Shown here: positions 15,975 through 23,666 of the stretch, piece after piece
Layout: each line of letters opens with the position of its first letter
Position numbering within the stretch: the first letter of the stretch is position 1
From: an uncultured Selenomonadales bacterium
GTDB lineage: Bacteria > Bacillota > Negativicutes > Selenomonadales > Selenomonadaceae
Direction of reading: 5' to 3'
DNA length: 43,416 nucleotides
NCBI GenBank assembly: GCA_937877565.1
Contig: CALFJB010000002.1
Location: 1-43,416, forward strand
Notes under the pieces: generated by a model
Databases searched by the model: none
What the model saw: only the letters and a program-made list of their open reading frames with translations
Told to the model about the DNA's origin: nothing
Program-made: the position numbers and the translations under genes

Positions 15975-17438
15975 ATGACTTCGGAGGTTATTCACAAAGT
16001 CGTTAAGAATTTGGTACGTGAAAAAGAATACACACCGATGTTTGTCAAGAGAACACCGGCGTTAAAGGCAATTAGGGATAGCTTTGACGACTATTTTACG
16101 GATGAACAGTTGGAGCTTATTATTGCCAGGTCTCCACAGAGCCACAAAGAAAAAGGATTTGATTATGGTTGGGACTCTCGTTTCGATACTTGGTACAAGA
16201 TGATTAAAGAGTTTGGCTTTATCAAGTATTCGATGAATGAGCCGATTCAAATCACCTCAACCGGGCATATGCTGGTTGACGCGTATTTGGAGGAACCGCG
16301 TAACGAGAAAAAGATTCAAGCAGTATTTTTGAATGCGTTGATGAAGTATCAGACGAACAATCCATTGCGAAGAATTGTGAACGACAATGCTCCTTTACCG
16401 CTCTTGCTGAGAGTGATAAAATATTTTCACGATGATGACGAAGAAAATAACTCAGGCTTATATCGTTGTGAATTGCCGATTCTTATTTGCTGGCAAGACA
16501 ATGATGCTTTGGCGGCTTATCGCTACATAAAAAATATCCGAAAGCTGAAGGGGTTCAACTATTCGGATGAGTTCATTTATGAACGTTGTCTTGAAATTCT
16601 CAATAGCACCAATCGAAATTATCTTAAGTTAGAGAAAATTTGCCATGAGGCAGTAGATGAATATATTCGCAAAATGAGAATGAGCGGACTTTTGTCACTG
16701 CGCGGCAACGGCAGATTTCTCGATATAAACGGTTTTGAGAAAGATTTAGCAGACTATGTAGTCCGGAATTACTCGATGTACCCGAAATTTATAACAGAAG
16801 AAACCTACATCAACTACATGGGTACGATTGACGGCGAGATTGTTCAACTTGAAGATAAATCGCAACCGGATTTTACAGATGTTCGGAAGAGAACTTTGTA
16901 CCGATATGCAAGAGAAATGAGCAAGGAATCTGTCAAGAAAGAATTGCTAACGGTATGTGCGCGTCGTGAGAGTACCGATCCTACTTTGAGGTATATTAAT
17001 GCACCGACGCGATTAGAATTTTTAACCAGCATAGCGCTGGTACAGAACTTTCAAGGTCTTGATGTCAATCCAAATTATTCCGTCGACGATGAAGGGTTAC
17101 CTACGTTTACAGCCTCTGGAGGATATGCAGACATTGAATGTTATGATTCCGACTGTGACAGCTACTTCGAGGTAACGTTGATGTGCGGAAGGTCGGATCA
17201 AGTCAACAACGAAATTATTCCGATTAGCCGACATTTAAGAGAAGCAAAGGCAAAAAGACGCGAAGAATCTTTTTCCGTGCTTGTCGCTCCCGTAATACAT
17301 CCCGATACAGTAGAAGCGGCAGATTGGCAAAAATATAAGTACAACGTGGATATTCTTACGTTCAATATTAACGAATTTATCGTCAAAATAGGAACTGCCC
17401 ATAAAGTTTTCCAATTGCTTGAAGATAAAGTTTTCTAA
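15975..17438 (+). CDS. Type IIS restriction endonuclease, AlwI/MlyI/N.BstNBI family
   Basis: A 487-residue nuclease. The recognition part is N-terminal; the catalytic PD-(D/E)XK-like core is C-terminal: SGGYADIECYDSDCDSYFEV with Asp386, Glu388 and Glu399, followed by TLM...NEIIPISRHLRE, which is the RE_AlwI (PF09491) signature. Members bind asymmetric 5-bp sites (GGATC or GAGTC) and cut a few bases away. I chose ATG 15975 because GAAGGA precedes it; the frame is open back to 15870 but would overlap the methylase by 95 nt. It is transcribed with both methylases, so this is a complete RM operon. It converges on the DUF262 gene with a 9-nt gap. Confidence in family is high; target unknown. Confidence 0.85.
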   Translation: MTSEVIHKVVKNLVREKEYTPMFVKRTPALKAIRDSFDDYFTDEQLELIIARSPQSHKEKGFDYGWDSRFDTWYKMIKEFGFIKYSMNEPIQITSTGHMLVDAYLEEPRNEKKIQAVFLNALMKYQTNNPLRRIVNDNAPLPLLLRVIKYFHDDDEENNSGLYRCELPILICWQDNDALAAYRYIKNIRKLKGFNYSDEFIYERCLEILNSTNRNYLKLEKICHEAVDEYIRKMRMSGLLSLRGNGRFLDINGFEKDLADYVVRNYSMYPKFITEETYINYMGTIDGEIVQLEDKSQPDFTDVRKRTLYRYAREMSKESVKKELLTVCARRESTDPTLRYINAPTRLEFLTSIALVQNFQGLDVNPNYSVDDEGLPTFTASGGYADIECYDSDCDSYFEVTLMCGRSDQVNNEIIPISRHLREAKAKRREESFSVLVAPVIHPDTVEAADWQKYKYNVDILTFNINEFIVKIGTAHKVFQLLEDKVF

Positions 17439-17447
17439 ATGAATGTT

Positions 17448-19160
17448 CTATATTTCTTCAAGTAATCTCTGAAAATTTAAGATATCATCATAAAAGGTTT
17501 TAGCCAGATGATTTGTTCTGTTTTCAATGTCAAAATAATTATCTTGGCTAATTATTCGCTCAGCTAATTTTCTAGAAGATTTGAAGTTGGATTCTTTGTA
17601 TGTAAGTACTTTTTCAGAAAGTTGTTTGTCAGCACAACGATCATTCAGGCGATTTTCTAAAGGTATTAAGTTTCCAATTTGACCATTAATACGATTTTCA
17701 GAATCTGGTAATACGTGTTCTATCGTAAAATCATTATCGCAATACCCAGAGAGAAAATACTCAAAAGTTTCCAAAACGATTTTTACTCTATTTTTGTTAT
17801 CATCACCGTCGTAATAACCACTATGATGAGACCATCCAATGTCCTTAAATAAATTTATAAAATTTTCTCTCGGAGGCAATTTATTTTTTAAACTTTGTAT
17901 GAATTCAGCTAAAACCGTGTCACTGTAGCCTTCTTCCAATTTTCTGGCATATTTATTAATAATATCGGTTAATCTATTAGAATTTTGTTTTCCGATTAAG
18001 TTATAGCATATGAAAAAGTTGTACAATATTAAGAGGATTTTTTCATATTTTGTTGTACTCAACAAGCCATTATGTACGCAATGAAGTAAACTTAATAAAA
18101 TTGGGCGTAACTGTTCTTGACGTCTTTTTTTGAAAAATTCAAATATTTTATATTCAGTCTTAGAGCAGTTTGGATCTTCTCCAGTTATCATAGGATTCAC
18201 TATTTTGTAGTAGTAGTCAGACTTTTGCATTATGTCTTTTAGCAATTCAGATGTATTTTTGCCTTTGGTTCCTTGCTGAATGGTTTTATAAGGTGAGAGG
18301 TTAGCAATATATCCATATTTATGCACAGCATAATGTTTAATAAATTTTGACAAGTGTTTTCCCAACTTAGTTTCTATCCCGTTCCAGTAATCCTTTGCTT
18401 TATCTCGATCTTCTTCTGGCTGTACAAATCTCATAATATAATTTTTCAAAAGCTCGTGATCTTCTAAGTCTATTCCACGGGCGTTCAAAATTTCAAAGAT
18501 TGTATAGGAGTCTTCATCCGATGACGCTATGATACTCACATATTTCGTGCTTATTAACGCATCTCGTAATTTCAAAAGATAGAGTTTGGTATTATTGGGG
18601 GCATTTAATTTTTCTTTGATATAGCCAACATAAGAGACAAACGCATCGACAATGTGTTTATCTCTATTTCTATTCAAGTTTAAAGCGTCAAAAAAAGTAC
18701 GCACATTTTTTTGACGCAGGATAGCTTCGTCAGATGTTATGATATTATTCAATATGTTTTCAAAAGAAGCATATTGCTCAGCATTAACTATCATTATTTC
18801 GTTGTTTTTATCATTTTTTGCCATAACATATTGCTGGGTTCCATTAAAGTCGTCTTCCATATGCTCTAATTTTAACATATACATTATGGAAACTAAGAAT
18901 ATGGTGAGAGTCATGATACGTTGTTGTCCATCTATAATCGTATATCTAGAGATCCCCTGTTCACGCCCCTCGTCTTTCAAAACAATACTCCCTATAAAAT
19001 GCGGTGGCTGTTTGGGATTCTCTGCAACTATCGAAATATCTTCAAAAAGTTCTTTCCAATTTCTTTGATCCCATACATATTTTCGTCGATTTCTTGGTAT
19101 ATTATACCTCGTTCTATTAAATAATGTATGAATATCGGCATCGCTGGCTTGAAAACCCAT
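17448..19160 (-). CDS. DUF262/DUF1524 nuclease, GmrSD-like
   Basis: A 570-residue protein. The N-terminal DUF262 domain carries YNIPRNRRKYVWDQRNW and the ParB/Srx-like YTIIDGQQRIMTL (DGQQR at 77-81), which binds/hydrolyses nucleotide. The C-terminal DUF1524 HNH domain has FTIEHVLPDSEN with His482 and IGNLIPLENRLND. This is the fused GmrS-GmrD architecture of Type IV restriction enzymes that cut modified phage DNA; related DUF262-DUF1524 proteins also act in BREX or Ssp systems. ATG 19160 is chosen for AGGAGA upstream; an in-frame extension to 19193 is unlikely. It sits convergent with the Type IIS operon, so both form a small defence island within the plasmid region. Substrate modification unknown. 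Confidence 0.85.
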   Translation of the reverse strand: MGFQASDADIHTLFNRTRYNIPRNRRKYVWDQRNWKELFEDISIVAENPKQPPHFIGSIVLKDEGREQGISRYTIIDGQQRIMTLTIFLVSIMYMLKLEHMEDDFNGTQQYVMAKNDKNNEIMIVNAEQYASFENILNNIITSDEAILRQKNVRTFFDALNLNRNRDKHIVDAFVSYVGYIKEKLNAPNNTKLYLLKLRDALISTKYVSIIASSDEDSYTIFEILNARGIDLEDHELLKNYIMRFVQPEEDRDKAKDYWNGIETKLGKHLSKFIKHYAVHKYGYIANLSPYKTIQQGTKGKNTSELLKDIMQKSDYYYKIVNPMITGEDPNCSKTEYKIFEFFKKRRQEQLRPILLSLLHCVHNGLLSTTKYEKILLILYNFFICYNLIGKQNSNRLTDIINKYARKLEEGYSDTVLAEFIQSLKNKLPPRENFINLFKDIGWSHHSGYYDGDDNKNRVKIVLETFEYFLSGYCDNDFTIEHVLPDSENRINGQIGNLIPLENRLNDRCADKQLSEKVLTYKESNFKSSRKLAERIISQDNYFDIENRTNHLAKTFYDDILNFQRLLEEI

Positions 19161-19355
19161 TTCAATAATTCTCCTGTGAAAATACGAAAACAATTTTTAT
19201 CAAAAACTTGAATCAACTAAAAAATCTGTAAATATTTAAAGATTGTCAAGATTATCTAATCTCAATATCCATTTCAAAATATATTTGACTCATATTATAA
19301 TCTATGCAGGTAATACCTTCAACTTCTTATAACTTTGGCATGAAAGATTTTTATT

Positions 19356-19381
19356 TGTGTCCATTATGGGCACATTTTTTT
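19356..19381 (+). terminator. Rho-independent terminator with no gene in front
   Basis: TGTGTCC (19356-19362), ATTAT loop, GGGCACA (19368-19374), then seven T. On the plus strand this is a standard terminator, but the ~195 bp upstream (from 19161) contain no plus-strand gene, only the leader of the minus-strand DUF262 gene. It may end a small RNA or plasmid read-through. Confidence 0.65.
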
Positions 19382-19393
19382 CGCCTCGCAGAG

Positions 19394-19440
19394 CTCGGAC
19401 CTTACGAAGTAAGGTATACCGAGATATACTTTTTTGCAAA
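19394..19440 (+). other. oriT: Candidate oriT (MobV-type) upstream of the relaxase
   Basis: CTCGG (19394-19398) pairs with CCGAG (19419-19423), enclosing the perfect hairpin CCTTAC-GAA-GTAAGG (19400-19414). The following GATATACTTTTTT resembles the conserved (T)ATACTTT end of pMV158-type oriT sequences. It lies ~65 bp before a MobV relaxase gene, the expected place. Nick position not assigned. Confidence 0.6.
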
Positions 19441-19503
19441 AAGATAAGATTTTCGGAAGGGTATTTGGTGGCATAATTCTCAGTGTAAAAGGAGGTTATG
19501 CCA

Positions 19504-20501
19504 ATGAGCTTTCAACAAGTTATTGCCGGTAAAGTTAAACTCAACGGGCTTGGCGGAATTCGCCGACATCTTCAAGAGCGCCAACGGGTAAAGACAAATC
19601 CGAATATAGACCTGTCTCGCTCTTATCTTAATCATTGCATTGAAGAGTTGACACCCGATCATCTGAACAGTCGCGTCAATTCCCGTATCAAGCAACTGGG
19701 GTTGAAAAAGAAACCGCGTTCCGATGCCGTCGGGCTCGAAGATATTATCATAAGTGCCTCTTCCGAGTTTATGCTGACAGCAGACGCCACTTTAAGGGAA
19801 CAGTACTTCACAGACGCTCTTCATTTCTTTCAAAACCGTTATGGTAAGGAAAATGTGATGTACTGCCATTGTCATATGGACGAATCCAACCCTCACATTC
19901 ACGTTGGAATTGTTCCCATTACTCCTGACGGACGACTTTCTGCTAAGTGCTTGTTCAACCCAAAATCTTTGGAACAGTTGCAAACTGATTTTTACGAGCA
20001 GGTTTCCAAATTCTATGGCTGGAACGTGGGCAATCTCACGCCAAGAAATATTTGCCTCTACAACAGTTCAAAGCGAAACAAGCCAAAGCATCGGCTCAGC
20101 ACTTTGCGGACTCCATCAACGCTGCTATTCTCACTCAACAAAAAATCACGGAAATAAGAAACTCGGCTCACTTTGCTACTTCCGGCTTGTTCTTCACGTC
20201 CGAAGACCGCGACAACGTTCAACTACCTACTAAAAATTTTCGTAACTTGGTGCAACTGGCAGAGGAAGGAACAAAAGCTACTGTGCTTATTCAAGCTTTG
20301 CGCGACGATCTGCAGAAATTGCAAACAGAAAATTTACAACTTAACTCTAATTTTCAATACCTGCGCCAACAATTGAACCAACTGGAAGAATCTACCGTCG
20401 CTTACTCGGAAGTACCACTGAAGTGGCGCAAGATAGTCGATTCTCAGCTTGACGACCTGAAACAAACATTTACGCAATATTGTCACAAGTCAAACGCTTA
20501 A
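19504..20501 (+). pseudogene. mobV: MobV-family relaxase (Pre/Mob), single frameshift
   Basis: A plasmid mobilization relaxase of ~330 residues. The first frame (19504-20043) has the MobV N-terminus GLGGIRRHLQER and the diagnostic metal/catalytic motif HMDESNPHIH (residues 124-133). Near 20035 the frame changes; the next frame reads SHAKKYLPLQQFKAKQAKA and a coiled coil (LIQALRDDLQKLQTENLQL) to 20501, as expected for a MobV C-terminus. Adding one G to GGG in GTGGGCAA restores a single frame. AAGGAGG before 19504 supports this start rather than 19498. The nuclease domain is intact, so partial activity is conceivable if the break is real. oriT candidate lies immediately upstream. Confidence 0.85.
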
Positions 20502-20854
20502 CCGTCAAAGTTTTTATCTCCACCAACAGAAATCTTGACGAGACAGAAAAAATGATGCGTGAATCATTAAAAAATATCGGCGTTAAGGATACAAAAAAAT
20601 ACATTTCCAACGTCATTCGTGCCTCTAAATTGCAGTTTAAACATAATGAATCTCTGCCTGTTTCAGCGCCTTCGTGGAAAACACCTAAGCCGTCTCAAAC
20701 CGACTATAAGGCTACTACCAATCCATGCGTTTTCCCGATGTTACTTCCTAATATCCCTGACTTGTGGCAGGATTTTTCAACGATTAATTGGGATTGGCTA
20801 TCAGAGTTCGACAAAGATGAGATTATGATAAAGAAAATGATTCGGGAACTTTAA
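20480..20854 (+). CDS. Small protein of unknown function following the relaxase
   Basis: A 124-residue frame overlapping the MobV end. TTG 20480 is a weak start; ATG 20552 (MMRESLKNIGVKDTKKY) gives ~100 residues and is equally plausible. The middle is basic (YISNVIRASKLQF), the C-terminal part has a Pro/Trp-rich stretch and ends in acidic-basic DKDEIMIKKMIREL. No domain is recognised. Position suggests a plasmid accessory gene or a displaced piece of the MobV C-terminus. Confidence 0.45.
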   Translation: MSQVKRLTVKVFISTNRNLDETEKMMRESLKNIGVKDTKKYISNVIRASKLQFKHNESLPVSAPSWKTPKPSQTDYKATTNPCVFPMLLPNIPDLWQDFSTINWDWLSEFDKDEIMIKKMIREL

Positions 20855-20924
20855 TGTTGTTATATTCTTTCGCTTGTGCTACAATAAACAGTGCAAAGAG
20901 GATTTCCCTCTAAAAGCAATAAAG

Positions 20925-21182
20925 GCTCTGCGTGTCTCACAAACACCACAGAGCTTATCTCGTGAATGACCCATATTCATCTGAAACCCAAAGGCTTTAC
21001 TGCAACCGACCTTGTCAGTTATGTCAATTATACGACAGATTTAAGGCTTTTTCAACTGGATATTATTTGAACTCAATCTATAAAAAAGGCGACATTCACG
21101 AGCGTGGTTGTCGTCTTTTTACTTTTATGCAGGTTTACCTGCAACGTATCTTAAAACGTCGCTACGGGCTTTACAGGCGACG
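20925..21182 (+). promoter_or_regulatory. Structured leader of the Rep-like gene (four hairpins)
   Basis: In order: GCTCTG (20925-20930)/CAGAGC (20949-20954); the terminator hairpin at 21088-21115; the perfect TGCAGG-TTTA-CCTGCA (21128-21143); and CGTCGC (21157-21162)/GCGACG (21177-21182). All lie in the ~360 bp without a gene before the rep start at 21214. The arrangement looks like a copy-number-control leader with attenuation; any antisense RNA is not identified. Confidence 0.55.
21088..21123 (+). terminator. Attenuator-like terminator in the rep leader
   Basis: GGCGACA (21088-21094) pairs with TGTCGTC (21109-21115), with an inner CACG-AG-CGTG helix, followed by TTTTTACTTTT. It ends ~90 nt before the rep start codon on the same strand, so transcripts entering from upstream would stop before rep. 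Confidence 0.72.
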
Positions 21183-21213
21183 TACAAGTCTATTTTTGAA
21201 AGGAATGATGAAA

Positions 21214-22527
21214 ATGACTGACCTTGACCAAATCAAGGAATTGCAAGAACGCAGGACTCAACTCCAAGTCAAGTACCAATCTTTGAAAGCTGAAGCAATA
21301 AAAGCAATGGTAGCGGCATCTGATGAATCGCGTGCCATTATGCTTGAATTTGACTCTCTTTCAAAAGAAATTCAAAACATAAATCAAGAGATTTACAACT
21401 TAGAGTACGCTGATGAAATTAAAGCCGAACAAGAGCGCAAAGCTCGCGCTGAAGCTGAAAAACTTGCCGCTGAACGCGAAAAAAATGAAAAAGAGCGTCA
21501 AAGGTTGCAGACGTTGAAAGCTGAGATTGAAGAACAAGCCGAAAAGCTCAAAGGTAAGAAAAAAACTTCAATCGAACATTTTAACTCCGCCGCTGAAAAA
21601 GTTTTGGATATTTTGAAAGTTCAGCTCACGCCGTCAACTATGTGCGTCGAACCTAACGACGCTTTCACCAAGTCCGTTTTCAAAGCGAGCAAATCCGCCT
21701 ATAAAGCTCTTCTGCGCGGCAAATTCTATAACGTCAAAGAGAAACGCAAGACTAAGAAGAAAGACCCTGTTTTCAGCAAATTGGAAATTCAAAACGTGGA
21801 AGGCTACGATAACGACCTCCCTCTTAATGAATTTGATCGCGCCGTTCTGGGTATTATCATCAGCGAATATCTTGCCGACAACCTCTATACCACCGTCAAT
21901 ATCATTCACCGTGCTTTAATCGGCAGACCCGGGCAAGGCTTAAAAGGCTTTTATCCCAAAAAAGACCAGAAAAAATCCATTGTCGATTCGGTTATCAAGC
22001 TGATGTCTACCGTCGTTGACTTTTCCGGCGTCAATGATTCGTTGAAGGAAATGAAGTACACGGATAAAGACGGCAACGAAATTACTTTTCGCGCTTCCAA
22101 TCTCTTGTTGGCTGATATTATCGACGCGAAGATCAACGGGCAAGAAATGGAAGGCGTCATCTTCTTCAAGCAAAATTCTCCTCTTTTTCAAATCGCCGAC
22201 GCCAAAGACCAAGTTATCAGATACCCCCACGCGCTTTTGAACGTTCCCAATCAAAACAACACTCCTTTAGTCATTTCTCTAAAAAACTACGTCATGCGTC
22301 GTATCGTTGAAATCATTGCGCACAAAATGACGCCGACCATTACTTGGGATAATGTCTTTCGCCGTTGCAGAATCGTTGACGCTAGTCGTGACATTAAATC
22401 TGATGTATGCAAAAATATCATTAAACTTTTTGAAAGTCTTCTGAAAGAGGACTTCATTAAATCCTTTGAACCCGCTAAAAAATTCTCGGATGCCAAACGT
22501 TCTTACGGCATTTCTTTCACTTTCTAA
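21214..22527 (+). CDS. Plasmid replication-initiator-like protein with N-terminal coiled coil
   Basis: A 437-residue protein. Residues ~1-120 are a long charged coiled coil (KELQERRTQLQVKYQSLKAE; ERKARAEAEKLAAEREKNEK). Residues ~125-437 are globular, with FDRAVLGIIISEYLADN and a C-terminal winged-helix-like part shared with the fragment at 13.1-13.5 kb. I do not recognise a named Rep family, but the setting (after a relaxase, behind an attenuator-like leader, paralogue beside iterons) points to a replication initiator. ATG 21214 is used because GAAAGGA is nine bases upstream; ATGs at 21205 and 21208 are in frame but too close, and the frame open to 20932 crosses the hairpins. It contains the 66-bp exact repeat at 22240-22305. 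Confidence 0.68.
   Translation: MTDLDQIKELQERRTQLQVKYQSLKAEAIKAMVAASDESRAIMLEFDSLSKEIQNINQEIYNLEYADEIKAEQERKARAEAEKLAAEREKNEKERQRLQTLKAEIEEQAEKLKGKKKTSIEHFNSAAEKVLDILKVQLTPSTMCVEPNDAFTKSVFKASKSAYKALLRGKFYNVKEKRKTKKKDPVFSKLEIQNVEGYDNDLPLNEFDRAVLGIIISEYLADNLYTTVNIIHRALIGRPGQGLKGFYPKKDQKKSIVDSVIKLMSTVVDFSGVNDSLKEMKYTDKDGNEITFRASNLLLADIIDAKINGQEMEGVIFFKQNSPLFQIADAKDQVIRYPHALLNVPNQNNTPLVISLKNYVMRRIVEIIAHKMTPTITWDNVFRRCRIVDASRDIKSDVCKNIIKLFESLLKEDFIKSFEPAKKFSDAKRSYGISFTF
22240..22305 (+). repeat. 66-bp exact direct repeat, copy 2
   Basis: Identical to 13273-13338; same position in the homologous C-terminal domain. The flanks are only related at protein level, so identity is far higher here than in the rest of the gene pair. 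Confidence 0.9.
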
Positions 22528-22534
22528 AACTCAC

Positions 22535-22651
22535 ACCACGTCTTGCTTTTTTAATAAATTGTCAGAAAAAGGGCTCAAAGTCTAGATTTGACGCATAGTA
22601 CATTAGCCAAGTTTTTTAGTTCAAAAAAATGGGGTTTTAGCAAGGCGTGGT
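22535..22651 (+). repeat. Inverted repeat after the Rep-like gene
   Basis: ACCACGTCTTGC (22535-22546) pairs with GCAAGGCGTGGT (22640-22651), 12 bp with one G-T pair, across a 93-nt spacer. TCTTGCTTTT recurs after both arms. Further on, 22678-22712 has CATTGTAG/CAATGTAG repeats positioned like the ACTACGTAG pair after the other Rep-like gene. May be part of a plasmid origin. Confidence 0.5.
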
Positions 22652-23063
22652 CTTGCTTTTCGGCATATCATCAAAACCTATATACATTGTAGATCTTATA
22701 AACAATGTAGCGCGAATGCAGACGCGCTATGCGCTTCGCCTGCGCACCAAATTTAAAAATACGATAGATTAGTGATAATATAGCCGTTGCGCTACCTAAA
22801 ATAATTAAAATAAAAAAATGCGGCTGAAAATGGTTTGCATTTAGCCGCAAGATTTTCCAATCAGTTAAAGGTTTTGAAGACGTCGTAAACAGTGGCACAT
22901 ATTTTTTCAGAAATGGAAGCAACAGATAATTTTCTAGTCATCAAGATTTTTAATTAATGGGTTCATTAAGAAACACAAGGAACTGACTTGCGTTTATAGT
23001 CTGATTAATCTCATCAATTTTAACGACTTGCAAAAAAAACTCATTATAATGAGCCTAAAATTT
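22652..23063. other. Non-coding boundary between plasmid region and NRPS locus
   Basis: About 410 bp with no supported gene. The left part holds short repeats (ACATTGTAG...ACAATGTAG) and a GC-rich GACGCGCTATGCGCTTCGCC-like stretch near 22718-22740; the rest is AT-rich. The minus-strand PPTase ends at 23064 and no clear terminator was found for it. Confidence 0.5.
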
Positions 23064-23666
23064 TTATAGACTTTTCGTGCTATTTAATGCGATTGATATT
23101 ATGTGTTTGTCGAATACTGTGCTGAACAACTGATAAAAATTTCCCATATATTGAACCAGATGCTTTTCCGGCAATGCGTCTATTTGATTCGGGTTCATTC
23201 CAAAACCGGTACCTACACATTTTAACAAACTTTCCTTCCGCGTCCACAAGATGTAAAAACGTATATGAGAATTTCCAATCCAACCTTTTTCGCGTTTTGT
23301 AAATCCGACTTCTATAAGGTCTGCGGTAATATCGTCCTTTAATTCTTCAATGTCAACACCGATTGATTTTTCGCTTTCAGCTAATACCACATAATTCCCG
23401 CTGTGCGACACATTAAAATTTTTACCATATGCTAAAGGTTTGCCGTATTTTCCAAAATAAACTTTTTGCCAACTAACCGTCTGCATTATCAAAAAAGTTG
23501 AACCGATACTACGAATTTGATATTCTTCCTTCCGATAACATAAAGCTTTTTGACGTCGTTCCTCCGGCAATGTATTCAAAATTTCTTCTGCACGTGTTTT
23601 AAGCTTGCGAATATCCAGTAATTTTAAACGTACATTAAGTTCATCAATAAAAAGGTCTGTTATCAT
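23064..23666 (-). CDS. Sfp-type 4'-phosphopantetheinyl transferase
   Basis: A 200-residue enzyme that loads the phosphopantetheine arm onto NRPS carrier domains. Motifs: FNVSHSGNYVVLA (85-90 NVSHSG), SIGVDIEE (103-108, Mg-binding Asp/Glu) and WTRKESLLKCVGTGFG (141-149), the Sfp P1-P3 set. Length is slightly shorter than Sfp (~224). The ATG overlaps the stop of the NRPS gene (ATGA at 23663-23666), so it is the distal coupled gene of the NRPS operon. Both motifs needed for catalysis are intact, unlike the C-A-T-R gene upstream. Confidence 0.92.
   Translation of the reverse strand: MITDLFIDELNVRLKLLDIRKLKTRAEEILNTLPEERRQKALCYRKEEYQIRSIGSTFLIMQTVSWQKVYFGKYGKPLAYGKNFNVSHSGNYVVLAESEKSIGVDIEELKDDITADLIEVGFTKREKGWIGNSHIRFYILWTRKESLLKCVGTGFGMNPNQIDALPEKHLVQYMGNFYQLFSTVFDKHIISIALNSTKSL

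Noticed and set aside
20932..21213. N-terminal extension of the Rep-like protein to 20932
   Set aside because: The extension reads through a terminator hairpin and several palindromes; ATG 21214 has the RBS.
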